Of a stretch of 64,000 bases of DNA, positions 40,101 through 48,600 are shown piece after piece. Every line of letters starts with the position of its first letter. Positions within the stretch are counted from its first letter, which is position 1. Under the pieces are notes generated by a model. The model did no database searches, was not told the origin of the DNA, and saw only the letters and a list, made by a program, of their open reading frames with translations. The position numbers and the translations under genes are program-made. The DNA comes from CAVQMC01 sp963713505 (GTDB taxonomy: Bacteria > Bacteroidota > Ignavibacteria > Ignavibacteriales > Ignavibacteriaceae): positions 62,001 through 126,000 of the forward strand of contig CAVQMC010000001.1 in the NCBI GenBank assembly GCA_963713505.1, given 5' to 3'.

Positions 40101-40890
40101 TCTTTACGCCTTTTCCATTCTTTTTAAGTTGTTCACTGACTTTTCCGAATCTCCGTTCTCTTTTCTGAAAGTTTTTAATCGCATCATACAAATGTTTGCG
40201 AGAAAAATCCGGCCAATAAACATCCGTTATAAAAAATTCCGTATATGCAATTTGCCATAAAAGAAAATTACTAACTCTAAATTCGCCGCTTGTTCTTATT
40301 AATAAATCCGGATCGGGGATATTTTTTGTTGTAAGGAAATCTGAAATACAAGATTCATTAATATCATCTGTTTTTAATTCACCTTTAGCCGAAAGATCTG
40401 CAATTTTTTTAACAGCTTCCAAAAGTTCCCACCTGCCGCTGTAACTTAAAGCCAAATTTAAAGTCATTCTTTTATTATTCTTGGTCTTTTCAATGTCGTC
40501 ATAAAGTTGATTTTGAACTTCTTTGGGGAGAGAATTAACATCTCCAATTGTGGTAAGTTTAACATCGTTTTCATTTAATTCTTCAGCACGGTCTCTTAAA
40601 CTTTTTAATAATAGTCTCATTAAAGTAGAAACTTCTTCTTTCGGTCTTTTCCAATTTTCGGTTGAAAATGTATAAAGAGTAAGATACTTAACACCAATTT
40701 GTGCGCAAGCTTCGACGATATCTCTAACGGTATCAACACCTCTTTTATGACCGGCTACTCTTGGAAGACCTTTCTTTCTAGCCCAGCGTCCGTTTCCATC
40801 CATTATAATTGCAATGTGTACCGGAATTTCTCCGGACGATTTCAATTCCTCTTGCAATTTTTCATCGGCAGCTGATTGTCGTTTGCCCAA
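40069..40890 (-). CDS. uppS: Isoprenyl transferase (undecaprenyl diphosphate synthase)
   Basis: A 273-residue cis-prenyltransferase that extends farnesyl diphosphate to the C55 lipid carrier of peptidoglycan and O-antigen. Signatures: IIMDGNGRWARKKGLPRVAG (catalytic Asp, residues about 28-47), GHKRGVDTVRDIVEA, YLTLYTFSTENWKRP, and the substrate site LLIRTSGEFRVSNFLLWQIAYTEF-type segment. It leads the uppS-bamA-skp block and overlaps the bamA start. Confidence 0.95.
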   Translation of the reverse strand: MGKRQSAADEKLQEELKSSGEIPVHIAIIMDGNGRWARKKGLPRVAGHKRGVDTVRDIVEACAQIGVKYLTLYTFSTENWKRPKEEVSTLMRLLLKSLRDRAEELNENDVKLTTIGDVNSLPKEVQNQLYDDIEKTKNNKRMTLNLALSYSGRWELLEAVKKIADLSAKGELKTDDINESCISDFLTTKNIPDPDLLIRTSGEFRVSNFLLWQIAYTEFFITDVYWPDFSRKHLYDAIKNFQKRERRFGKVSEQLKKNGKGVKNASNLPKEIY

Positions 40891-41037
40891 AGTTTGTCCT
40901 AAAATTGATAAAGCGTGTAAAATTAACCTTAAGACGAATTAATGTCAAGGTAAGTTCACTATTGCAAACTTTTTATACTCCAAAATTAAGAGGTTGTTGT
41001 TTTAAGAAAAGGTAAAAAATCGTCAAATAATATAAAA

Positions 41038-41075
41038 AAAAGCAGCCAAAGAAGGTTTTTTCTTTAACTGCTTTT
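41038..41075. terminator. Bidirectional terminator at the end of the lexA operon
   Basis: AAAAGCAG (41038-41045) pairs with CTGCTTTT (41068-41075), with an inner AAAGAA/TTCTTT extension. On the minus strand an eight-base T run follows, ending the lexA-WYL-unknown transcript. Confidence 0.8.
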
Positions 41076-41098
41076 AATTGAGAGAGAGCTACAAAAAA

Positions 41099-41530
41099 TT
41101 AGGAAAATAGAGGCCTTTGTCTGTTTCTTGCAGGTCTATATTCGGGAAGAGATTTATCAATAATTTCAAATAATTTTATATTTTTTTTAATTTCTTCATC
41201 TAAAAGTTTTAGTAATTCTTTAGCATTCTTAAGGTATTCTGCCGGAACACCAAGAAAAAGCATTACTTTTTTGTTCGAATATTTTGTTTGTCTAGTTGCT
41301 AAATAATTTAATTTATCAATCAAATCAGGATTTAAAAAATCATCCTCTGATAAAGTTATACCTATTGCATAATTTTTTTTATATCTCGCTATAATGTCAA
41401 CTTCAAATTTACCAACTTTTGAAGGTTCGGGTAAATAAGTTCCGAATTTTCTGCTTACTGTTAAATAACCTTGTTTCCAAAATTTTTCAACCAATAAGTC
41501 TACGCTTCGTCTTCTTGCTAGGTTTAACAT
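41099..41530 (-). CDS. Unknown protein, possible degenerate PD-(D/E)XK-like fold
   Basis: A 143-residue soluble protein, third gene of the lexA operon, 20 bases after the WYL-like gene with GAGGAA before the ATG. The pattern GKFEVDIIARYKKNYAIGIT (about residues 40-59) resembles the Asp-strand-strand core of PD-(D/E)XK nucleases, but the expected E-x-K is replaced by AIGIT. It may therefore be an inactive or binding version, or the similarity may be superficial. I do not recognise a named family. Its place behind lexA suggests SOS-linked expression. Confidence 0.55.
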   Translation of the reverse strand: MLNLARRRSVDLLVEKFWKQGYLTVSRKFGTYLPEPSKVGKFEVDIIARYKKNYAIGITLSEDDFLNPDLIDKLNYLATRQTKYSNKKVMLFLGVPAEYLKNAKELLKLLDEEIKKNIKLFEIIDKSLPEYRPARNRQRPLFS

Positions 41531-41550
41531 AATATTCCTCGCTTCCTCTT

Positions 41551-41799
41551 TTAATTCACTGATGTTATTATCGGAATTAACGGAGTGAACTTTACTTCAT
41601 CCATAATTTTAATGTTCACTATTCTATCGAAATCAAATTTTTTTATTTCACTTGACCTTAAAACTCTTCCGTACAAAACTTTTTTACCGGACTTTTCTTT
41701 TGTTATATAATAAGGATCAATCACCACTTCACTTAAACCATATAAAAACCTAATTTGATTTCTATTAGAAATTGCGGTAGAAAATATTTCGCTTTTCAT
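41551..41799 (-). CDS. Small WYL-domain-like protein
   Basis: An 82-residue protein that looks like a minimal WYL-type beta domain: FSTAISNRNQIRFLYGLSEV, then VIDPYYI, the G-K-x-x-LYGRV strand, and KKFDFDRIVNIKI, which follow the order of conserved positions in WYL domains. WYL domains bind nucleotides or ssDNA and regulate DNA-damage and defence genes when attached to DNA-binding domains; here there is none. A GGAG 8 bases before the ATG at 41799 decides the start over an upstream ATG at 41829 that overlaps lexA. It lies 17 bases after lexA. Confidence 0.6.
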   Translation of the reverse strand: MKSEIFSTAISNRNQIRFLYGLSEVVIDPYYITKEKSGKKVLYGRVLRSSEIKKFDFDRIVNIKIMDEVKFTPLIPIITSVN

Positions 41800-41816
41800 T
41801 TTTAATTCTCCGGTTT

Positions 41817-42465
41817 TTAATTTAACCATCTTACAACGCCTTTTACTTTCCCAATTATTCTGAAATCTACTTTCTCATTAACCTCAATCGGTTGATAATT
41901 AGGATTTTCGGGTAAAAGACGTATTTGATTATTTTTTCTTTCAAATGTTTTAACAGTAACTTCATCATGAAGCATTGCAACAACAATATCGTTGTTTTTT
42001 ACTTCCAAGGTTTGTGTTACAACTACGAGATCACCTTCAAATATTCCGGCATTTATCATACTGTCTCCCTTTACTTTCAACGCAAAACAATTTTCTGCAT
42101 TTTTAATAAATGAAGGATCAATTATAATACTGCCTTCAATATTTTCAATAGCTGTTATTGGAGAACCTGCTGCAACACGACCAACAATCGGAATTTTATT
42201 AAATAAATTATTCTGCTCTAAAACAGTTTCGTTTTCAGGAATATTATCATTTGTTATTAATGAAATTCCTCTGCTGGCATTACTTTCGATATTCAAATAA
42301 CCTTTTTTAACTAAAGCCTCCAAATGTCTTTTAACCCCAAATGTTGATGAAATTCCAAAACTTCTTCCCGATTTCTCTTAAAGTAGGCGGATAACCGATT
42401 TCTTTTCTGAAATCGGAAATGAAGTCTAAAATTTCTTGTTGTCTTTCTGTTAGTTTGTTTTTCAT
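41817..42465 (-). CDS. lexA: LexA repressor, one-base frameshift as sequenced
   Basis: The SOS repressor-protease. The N-terminal winged helix MKNKLTERQQEILDFISDFR and YPPTLREIGKKF lies in one frame. The rest, with cleavage site RVAAGSPI, nucleophile GDSMINAGI and lysine VTVKTF, lies in another. Removing one base from the run at 42357-42360 joins them as KKFGISSTFGVKRHLEALVK and yields 215 residues, the normal size. The start is the ATG at 42465; a longer frame upstream merely reads through the operators. It heads a three-gene operon and is controlled by the two palindromes and promoter just upstream. Confidence 0.93.
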
Positions 42466-42468
42466 TAT

Positions 42469-42486
42469 AGTGCTCAATTGTTCACT
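42469..42486. promoter_or_regulatory. Predicted LexA operator 1
   Basis: AGTGCTCAATTGTTCACT, an 18-base imperfect palindrome (AGTG...CACT), ends 3 bases before the lexA ATG and covers the probable transcription start and ribosome binding region. It matches operator 2 at 15 of 18 positions. Confidence 0.7.
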
Positions 42487-42489
42487 ACA

Positions 42490-42518
42490 AATATAGTGCG
42501 CAAATGTGCACTTGTCAA
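42490..42518 (-). promoter_or_regulatory. lexA promoter
   Basis: TTGACA (42518-42513), a 17-base spacer, then TATATT (42495-42490). TATATTTG also satisfies the TAnnTTTG -7 element of Bacteroidota. Operator 2 occupies the spacer almost exactly. The predicted transcription start is about 42483, inside operator 1. Confidence 0.75.
42495..42512. promoter_or_regulatory. Predicted LexA operator 2
   Basis: AGTGCGCAAATGTGCACT, an 18-base palindrome with AGTGC/GCACT arms, lies between the -35 and -10 boxes of the lexA promoter and 26 bases, centre to centre, from operator 1. The joint consensus is AGTGCnCAAnTGTnCACT. Confidence 0.75.
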
Positions 42519-42710
42519 TACCCTTGAGCAATTTTTTTAGGAATGTGATTTAGATGGATTTTGGTTTTGGCACTAAATTTTGCGGAAAAGGTTTAAATTT
42601 AGTAAGGATTAAGCCTTTTAGAATTTATAAATAATAAATAAATATTTTTCTAAAATTTTGCTCAATTAATTTAATCTTACTCACTAATTTTTTAAAATTG
42701 ACTTAAATCT

Positions 42711-42739
42711 TTGACAATTATTGATAGATATCTTACAAT
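42711..42739 (+). promoter_or_regulatory. Consensus-like promoter with no gene downstream
   Basis: TTGACA (42711-42716), a 17-base spacer, then TACAAT (42734-42739) on the plus strand. The nearest plus-strand structure is the hairpin terminator at 42778-42804; no credible gene follows. Confidence 0.5.
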
Positions 42740-42745
42740 ATTAAC

Positions 42746-42804
42746 AGCGTACTTAGTGGTTGACTCCATTATAACTTGGGAACGGATGACTCCCGTTCCC
42801 TTTA
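42746..42804 (+). ncRNA. Candidate small RNA (promoter-terminator pair)
   Basis: A transcript from the promoter at 42711-42739 would start near 42746 and stop after the hairpin GGGAACGG (42778-42785) / CCGTTCCC (42793-42800), which is followed by TTTATTTATT. That predicts about 55-60 nt. The only reading frame is a GTG-initiated 23-codon frame without a ribosome binding site. The locus lies divergent from lexA and convergent with ilvE. Both ends are seen in sequence; that the RNA exists is inferred. Confidence 0.4.
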
Positions 42805-42843
42805 TTTATTTAAAATTATGGATTTGAAATATTTAAAATTAAA

Positions 42844-42870
42844 AAAGGCTCTTAAAAATTAAGAGCCTTT
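42844..42870. terminator. Bidirectional terminator downstream of ilvE
   Basis: AAAGGCTCTTAA (42844-42855) pairs perfectly with TTAAGAGCCTTT (42859-42870) around AAA. On the minus strand TTTTTT follows, ending ilvE. Confidence 0.9.
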
Positions 42871-42895
42871 AAATATTTATTATAAAGATTTACGA

Positions 42896-43982
42896 TTAAG
42901 CAGTTTCAACTTTTCTATCTATATAAGTCAGCCAATCATGTTTATCTTCTGCTTGGCCGTAATGAATTGAAGTAATTTCATTAAACAACTTTAAAGCAAG
43001 TTCGCCAACCTGGCCTTGACCAAGTTCCATTTTGGTATCTTTATATGTTAACAATCCAACGGATGAAATAATTGCTGCAGTTCCGGTTCCGAAAACTTCA
43101 AGCAGGTTTCCTTTTTTATAAGCATCAACAACTTCATCAATTGAGACTAATCTTTCGTTTATGTTTTCTCCCCAATCTTTTAAAATCTGTATTACTGTTC
43201 TTCTGGTAACACCGGGTAAGATGCTGCCTGTTAATTTCGGAGTAACTACTTCATCCTTAAATCTTATAAAGATATTCATAGTACCCACTTCTTCAATATA
43301 CTTTTGTTCAATTGCATCTAACCAAAGCACCTGAGTATAACCTTGTTTCTTAGCGTCTTGAGCAGCTAATAAACTTGCGGCATAATTAGCAGGTGTTTTG
43401 CAATCTCCCAAACCTTTTCTTACAGCACGGACATAATCGTCCTGAGCTAATATTTTAACAGGCTTAAAGCCTTCCGGATAGTATGCACCAACCGGAGACA
43501 GAAGGATAATAATTTTATATTTAGCAGATGGTTTAACACCTAAAACCGGATCCAAACCAAATATGAACGGCCGGATATAAAGCGATTCCCCTCTTTTTTC
43601 CGGAATCCAATCTTTTTCCAAACTTACCAATTCATTCAAAACTTCCAACATATAATCAACATCAATTTCCGGAATACAAATTCTTTTTGCTGAATTATTT
43701 AAGTCTTTCGAAATGCTGGCGGGGTCTGAAAATCACTACTTCTCCATCGTCAGTCTTAAAAGCTTTTAAACCTTCAAATACTGCTTGACCATAATGAATA
43801 AACATAGAGGCCGGATGCATAGAGAGCATATGAACCGGTTTTATAACAGGATTGTGCCAACCATCTTCTGGATTATAATCCATCTCGAATAAGTGATCTG
43901 TAAAGTTAACTCCAAAACCTAAAGGATCAGGAAGAGTTACTTTTGCAGATCTTTCCGATGCTAAGATTTTTACTTTTTCCAT
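42896..43982 (-). CDS. ilvE: Branched-chain amino acid aminotransferase, one-base frameshift as sequenced
   Basis: A fold-type IV PLP enzyme that transaminates Leu, Ile and Val. The N-terminal part (GFGVNFTDHLFEMDYNPEDG, SMFIHYGQAVFEGLKAFK, FRPRQHFERL) and the main part (YIRPFIFGLDPVLGV, GLGDCKTPANYAASL with the PLP-binding region, GSILPGVTRRTVIQIL, EVFGTGTAAIIS) lie in two frames. Removing one base from the run at 43698-43700 joins them as FERLNNSAKRICIPEIDVDY. The repaired length is 361 residues, right for the large IlvE/BCAT-II type. It is monocistronic, with a hairpin about 80 bases upstream of the start and a terminator downstream. Confidence 0.93.
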
Positions 43983-44446
43983 ATCAATCCTGCACTTTCT
44001 TTTAAAATTTAAAATAACACATTCTATATTTACGGAAAATTAATGAAATTTTAAAGTAAAATTGCCCGGTGGAGGGCTACCGGGCAAAAAAGAGGAAGAT
44101 CCATTAAGAGGGGTAATTACTTAATGAATCGCAATTCGAATTTAACACATAAAAATATTTACAATCAATAATAATTTTATTCTTCTTTATAATATTCAGA
44201 TTCTCTAAAAGTTAAATACTTCCAAATTTAAGCGTTTTTATTTAATATTTTTAAGAACGTTATCATGATATTTCATTTATTTTTAAAGATTTACACATTT
44301 TTACATTAAATGATTATATATGATATTATTTTAAAATTAGAATAATTGAAAAAACGATGAAAAAATTTAAAAATAAGGCAAAGTTCCGGATAACTTCTAA
44401 TATCAATTTTTATTAAAATTTGTACAAATTTATGTGAATAATAAAT
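43983..44446. other. Intergenic region between mlaE and ilvE
   Basis: 464 bases without a protein gene. The only clear structure is the GC-rich hairpin at 44062-44087. A possible minus-strand promoter lies upstream of it (TTGATT at 44168-44163, 17-base spacer, TTAAAT at 44145-44140). The remaining 280 bases are AT-rich with nothing recognisable. Confidence 0.6.
44062..44087 (-). promoter_or_regulatory. GC-rich hairpin upstream of ilvE, terminator or attenuator-like
   Basis: TTGCCCGGT (44062-44070) pairs perfectly with ACCGGGCAA (44079-44087) around an 8-base loop. Read on the minus strand it is followed by TTTTACTTT, so it could end a short leader RNA or attenuate ilvE, whose start is 80 bases further on. 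It stands out in AT-rich surroundings. Confidence 0.5.
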
Positions 44447-45214
44447 TTAGAAAAACAGCATCCACAATAAATAATCTAAAATCAAAATAAGTGCCGCAGA
44501 TAAGACAAATGACCTTATAGTTGAAAGTCCGACACCTTCCGCTCCGCCTTCTGTTTTAAATCCGATATGGCAGCCTAATAAAGCCGTAACTCCGCCGAAG
44601 AAAATAGTTTTAACTAATCCGGCCATTAAATCTGAAAAAGCGAAAAATCTTTTAACGGAAGTAAAGAAGACCGAAAAAGAAACACCTAAAAAATAATTGG
44701 AAACAACATATGCTCCGAATACTGCAATTGCATCTGCAAATATTAATAAAACAGGCATCATTAAAACTGCACCTAAAAATCTTGGCATTGCCAAATATCT
44801 TACAGGACTAATTGCCATTGCTTCCAGGGCATCAATCTGTTCTGTTACCCGCATGGTTCCGAGTTCTGCTGCAATTGAAGCACCGACTCTCCCGGCAATT
44901 ACAATTCCGGTTAATACCGGCCCTAACTCAGTTACAATCGCTCTGCTTGTTGCCGCACCGAGAAATGATAAAGGCGCAATTCCTTTTAACTGATATGCAG
45001 CCTGCCAAGCAGCAACTGCTCCTGTAAAAATTGCTATTATTAATACAAGCGGAAGTGAATTAACCCCAATATGCTCCATTTGATAAAAAATTATTTTTCT
45101 GCTGCGTGGAATCATTATAAAACTTTTTACAATTCCAAAAAACAATTTCGAGATTTGTCCCATCTCTTCAAAAAAATCCAGAGTTTTTTGACCAATTTTT
45201 TGTAAAAATCTCAT
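44447..45214 (-). CDS. mlaE: MlaE family ABC transporter permease
   Basis: A 255-residue inner-membrane permease of the MlaE/YrbE family, part of phospholipid transport between the membranes. It has about five hydrophobic segments and the family motifs NSLPLVLIIAIFTGAVAAWQ, GPVLTGIVIAGRVGASIAAE, and GTMRVTEQIDALEAMAISP. The frame is open to a TTG at 45232, but the ATG at 45214 starts the usual MRFLQKIGQ-type N terminus; neither has a clear ribosome binding site. The ATPase MlaF and substrate-binding MlaD are not adjacent, so the permease is an orphan here. Confidence 0.92.
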   Translation of the reverse strand: MRFLQKIGQKTLDFFEEMGQISKLFFGIVKSFIMIPRSRKIIFYQMEHIGVNSLPLVLIIAIFTGAVAAWQAAYQLKGIAPLSFLGAATSRAIVTELGPVLTGIVIAGRVGASIAAELGTMRVTEQIDALEAMAISPVRYLAMPRFLGAVLMMPVLLIFADAIAVFGAYVVSNYFLGVSFSVFFTSVKRFFAFSDLMAGLVKTIFFGGVTALLGCHIGFKTEGGAEGVGLSTIRSFVLSAALILILDYLLWMLFF

Positions 45215-45232
45215 AAACGAACTAATTATCAA

Positions 45233-45639
45233 TTAATATTTGATTGTGGAAATTTAATAAAAATTACTTTCATATTATTCAAAAATGGTTTTCAATTAAA
45301 ATTAATTAACAATAAAATAAATTGATTTTTACTTTTAAATGTTAAACTTTAACCATATTTTTGTTGATAATGACTTTAAGAGGTCAGTATATGCTATGCT
45401 AAAAAAGAGAATTTTTCTTCTTTAACACCTCAATTTTTTCGCATATAAATTTCTCTCTTTAATAATGATTCAATTTTGTGTTTTATTTCAAAACATAAAT
45501 TATTTTTTTCCATATTAAATAGTGCGATTTTTGCAATATTTTAAGCATTATTTGTAGCATTATAATTGATATATAGTTGAAACTCCGGGCCTAATAAAGT
45601 GGGAAAAATACTATAAACTTGAAAATTTACTGTTGAAAA
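45233..45639. other. Intergenic region between mlaE and the hybrid kinase gene
   Basis: About 400 bases of very AT-rich spacer between divergent genes. I see no open frame of note, no hairpin terminator and no convincing promoter. It presumably holds the promoters of both genes. Confidence 0.6.
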
Positions 45640-48600
45640 ATGCCTGAAAATTTATCAAAGATATTAAATCAATCGCCGATTGGAATTTTATCCTTTTCTG
45701 ATGATTGGAAAATTAATTATATAAATGAGGGATTTTTAAAATTCGGAGTTTTATATAATTTCGATACTTCTGCTTTGCTTGGAGTAAATGTATTCGAGCA
45801 TCAAATCTTTCCTAATATTTCACTCACCGAAGAACTTCAACAGTTAAAAGAAGGTTTTTCGTTTGAAAAAGAATTACAAAATATAAGAACTATTAACAAC
45901 AGTTTTATTTCATTAATTGTAAAAGGTTCACCGCTTTTTGATAATAATAAATTTTTCGGCGGTGTTTTGATAATTGAAGATTTAAAAATTACTCAGTTTG
46001 CTAAAGATGAATCTGAAGTATCAACAGATAATATTGAAAAAGTACTCGGAAGAATTAATGATATAATTTTTATAACAAATGATTCTGGTGAAATAAAATT
46101 TTCCGCTGGAAGTGAACTTAAAAGATTAGATCTGTCGAACAAATTTTATAATTCTAATTCAATTCTAAAAATTGTAAGAGATGAACAGAAAGACATTTTA
46201 CAACAAAAATTTGAATCTTCGGTCCAGCATAGATTATCAGAAAAGGTTGAACTTGAATTTAAAACAAAAAACGGACTTAATACTTTTGAATGCAGAATCG
46301 AACCTTTGATAAATAAAAAAGGACAGGTTTTCCAAGTTTACTTTTTCTTCACCAATATAACTGAAGAATTAAATAAAAGACAAAAATTAGAAAAAGATCT
46401 TGAAGAGCTTGAATCATATAGAACAATTATTGAATCTGTTACAGATGCTGTTTTTGCAGTTGATCTTGACGGCAGAATTAAAATGTGGAACAGCTCTGCC
46501 GAACTTCTCTTTAATATTTCTTTTAAAGAAATTGAAAATAGGTTTTTCGGAACAACCTTGGGGCTATTTGATGAAATATATTTCAACAAAATTAAAGATG
46601 ATCTGATTAAATATAAATTCTGGAAAAGCAACTTAGCTTTAGTTAGAGATGATCATCCCAAAAGATTTATTGATGCAAAGTTTACTCTTGCAGGCGAAAC
46701 AGAAAATACAATTTTAATTCTATGTTCCGATGTAACTTCAAAATTAAGAGAAGAAAATAAATTAAAAGAATCGGAAAGCAAATTCAAAGAAATTGTAAGT
46801 GAATCATTTAACCCAATAATAAATTTAGATAAAGAAGGTTTTATAACTTATGTTAATTCTGTTTTCTGCAGTCAATTAAATTTTTCGGAAGAAGAGCTTC
46901 TCGGAAGAGAATTTAAACAGCTTATTAGCACAAGTTATTTTGAAAAATACGATTTTGATATTCATAGATATGAAAAAGATCAAACTTTTACGGAAGAAAT
47001 TCCGGTCTCTTCCAGAAGAGGTCAGCCGGTAATTTATTTAGCAAACTTTACCCCAACTTATTCCGAGGTTAACCAGGTAACCGGTTTCATCGGATATCTT
47101 TTTAATTTGGAAAAAGTAAAATCCGAAGGAGAAGATTTAAAGATTTTTCGTTTCTTGTTTGAGAATTCAAGAGACGGAATTGCACTTGAACGCGAAGGAA
47201 AAATTATAATGTCAAATAATTCCTTTGCGGAAATGTTCGGTTATAAAAATTCGGAAGAATTAGTAAACAGAGAACTTTTGGATCTTGTTTCCAATAATGA
47301 TGTTTTAAAGGTTTCAGAATATTTCAGACTTAAAGAACAACTTAAAGAATCTCCGAGCAGATTTGAATTTTTAGGAAAGAAAAAAGATAAATCTATTTTA
47401 TATTCCGAATTTTCAATTGCCCCGTTTGAATTCCAGGATAAAATTTATATTGCAACAATTGCAAGAGACGTAACCGAAAGGAAGAGAGCTCAGCAGGCAA
47501 TTAGAGAATCGGAAGAAAAATATAGAAGTCTTACTGAAAATATAGATGACTTTTTATATACTTTCGAAAGAACAGGAAAAAATTTACGTCCGATATTCTG
47601 TACTTCATCAGTTGAAAAAGTTACAGGTTTTACTCAAACAGATTTTTTAGGTGATTCAAAACTTTTCTTAAAAATTATTTATCCGGATGATTTTGAAACC
47701 GTAAAAAACAAATTAAAAAATTTAATGCGAAGCCGAATTCAGCTTTCCGAAGAGCTTGAATTCAGAATAATCAATAAACACGGTAACATAGTTTGGGTTA
47801 GAAACAAAGTTAATTTAGTAAGATCTTACGACGGACAAATACAAAAAATTTACGGACTTACAAGCGATATAAGTTTAAGAAAACGTGCCGAAGACGAACT
47901 AAAAAAATCAACGGAAAATTTAGTAAAACTAAATGAAACAAAAGACAGGTTTATTTCAATTGTTTCTCACGATTTAAGAACTCCGTTCAGTTCTATTTTA
48001 GGTTTTACAGATCTTCTTTTAAAGGATACGGAATTAACGGAAGAAGAAAAAAGACAGTATGTGGAATTTATACAGGAATCTTCTAAATCGATGCTTTCGC
48101 TTGTAAATTCACTTTTGGATTGGACAAGACTGCAGACGGGAAGAATTCGTTTTGAACCCGAAAGAATTGAAGCTAAAAAAATTATCGATGGTGCTGTAAA
48201 TGCTTTATCCGGTACAGCTTTTCAAAAGAATATTGAAATTAAAGAAAATGTAAACCCCGATCTTTTTGTTTTTGTAGATAAAAATTTAGTTACTCAAGTT
48301 TTTAATAATTTAATTTCGAATGCAATAAAGTTTACAAATCCAAACGGAGAAATTGTTGTTTCGCAAGTTCCTTCCGATCAAACCAGATTTATTGAGTTTT
48401 CAGTTAAAGATAACGGAATTGGAATTAAACCTGAAAACATTGATAAACTTTTTGGTGTTGATACAAAGTTTTCTTCCGAAGGAACTGCAGGTGAAAAAGG
48501 CAGCGGACTCGGACTCTCCCTTGTTTTTGAAATAATTGAAAAGCACGGCGGCAAAATCTGGGTGGAAAGTGAATACGGGAACGGATCGGATTTCAGGTTT

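Noticed and set aside
42466..42531. Longer lexA N terminus starting at 42531
   Set aside because: It translates the promoter and both operators; MKNKLTERQ at 42465 is the family start.
44051..44104. 17-codon leader peptide on the minus strand with several Leu, Ile and Val codons upstream of ilvE
   Set aside because: No ribosome binding site, and it reads through the hairpin rather than stopping before it, unlike true attenuation peptides.
45509..45530. Sigma-54-like GTGC...TTGCA upstream of the hybrid kinase
   Set aside because: The conserved GG of the -24 element is missing.
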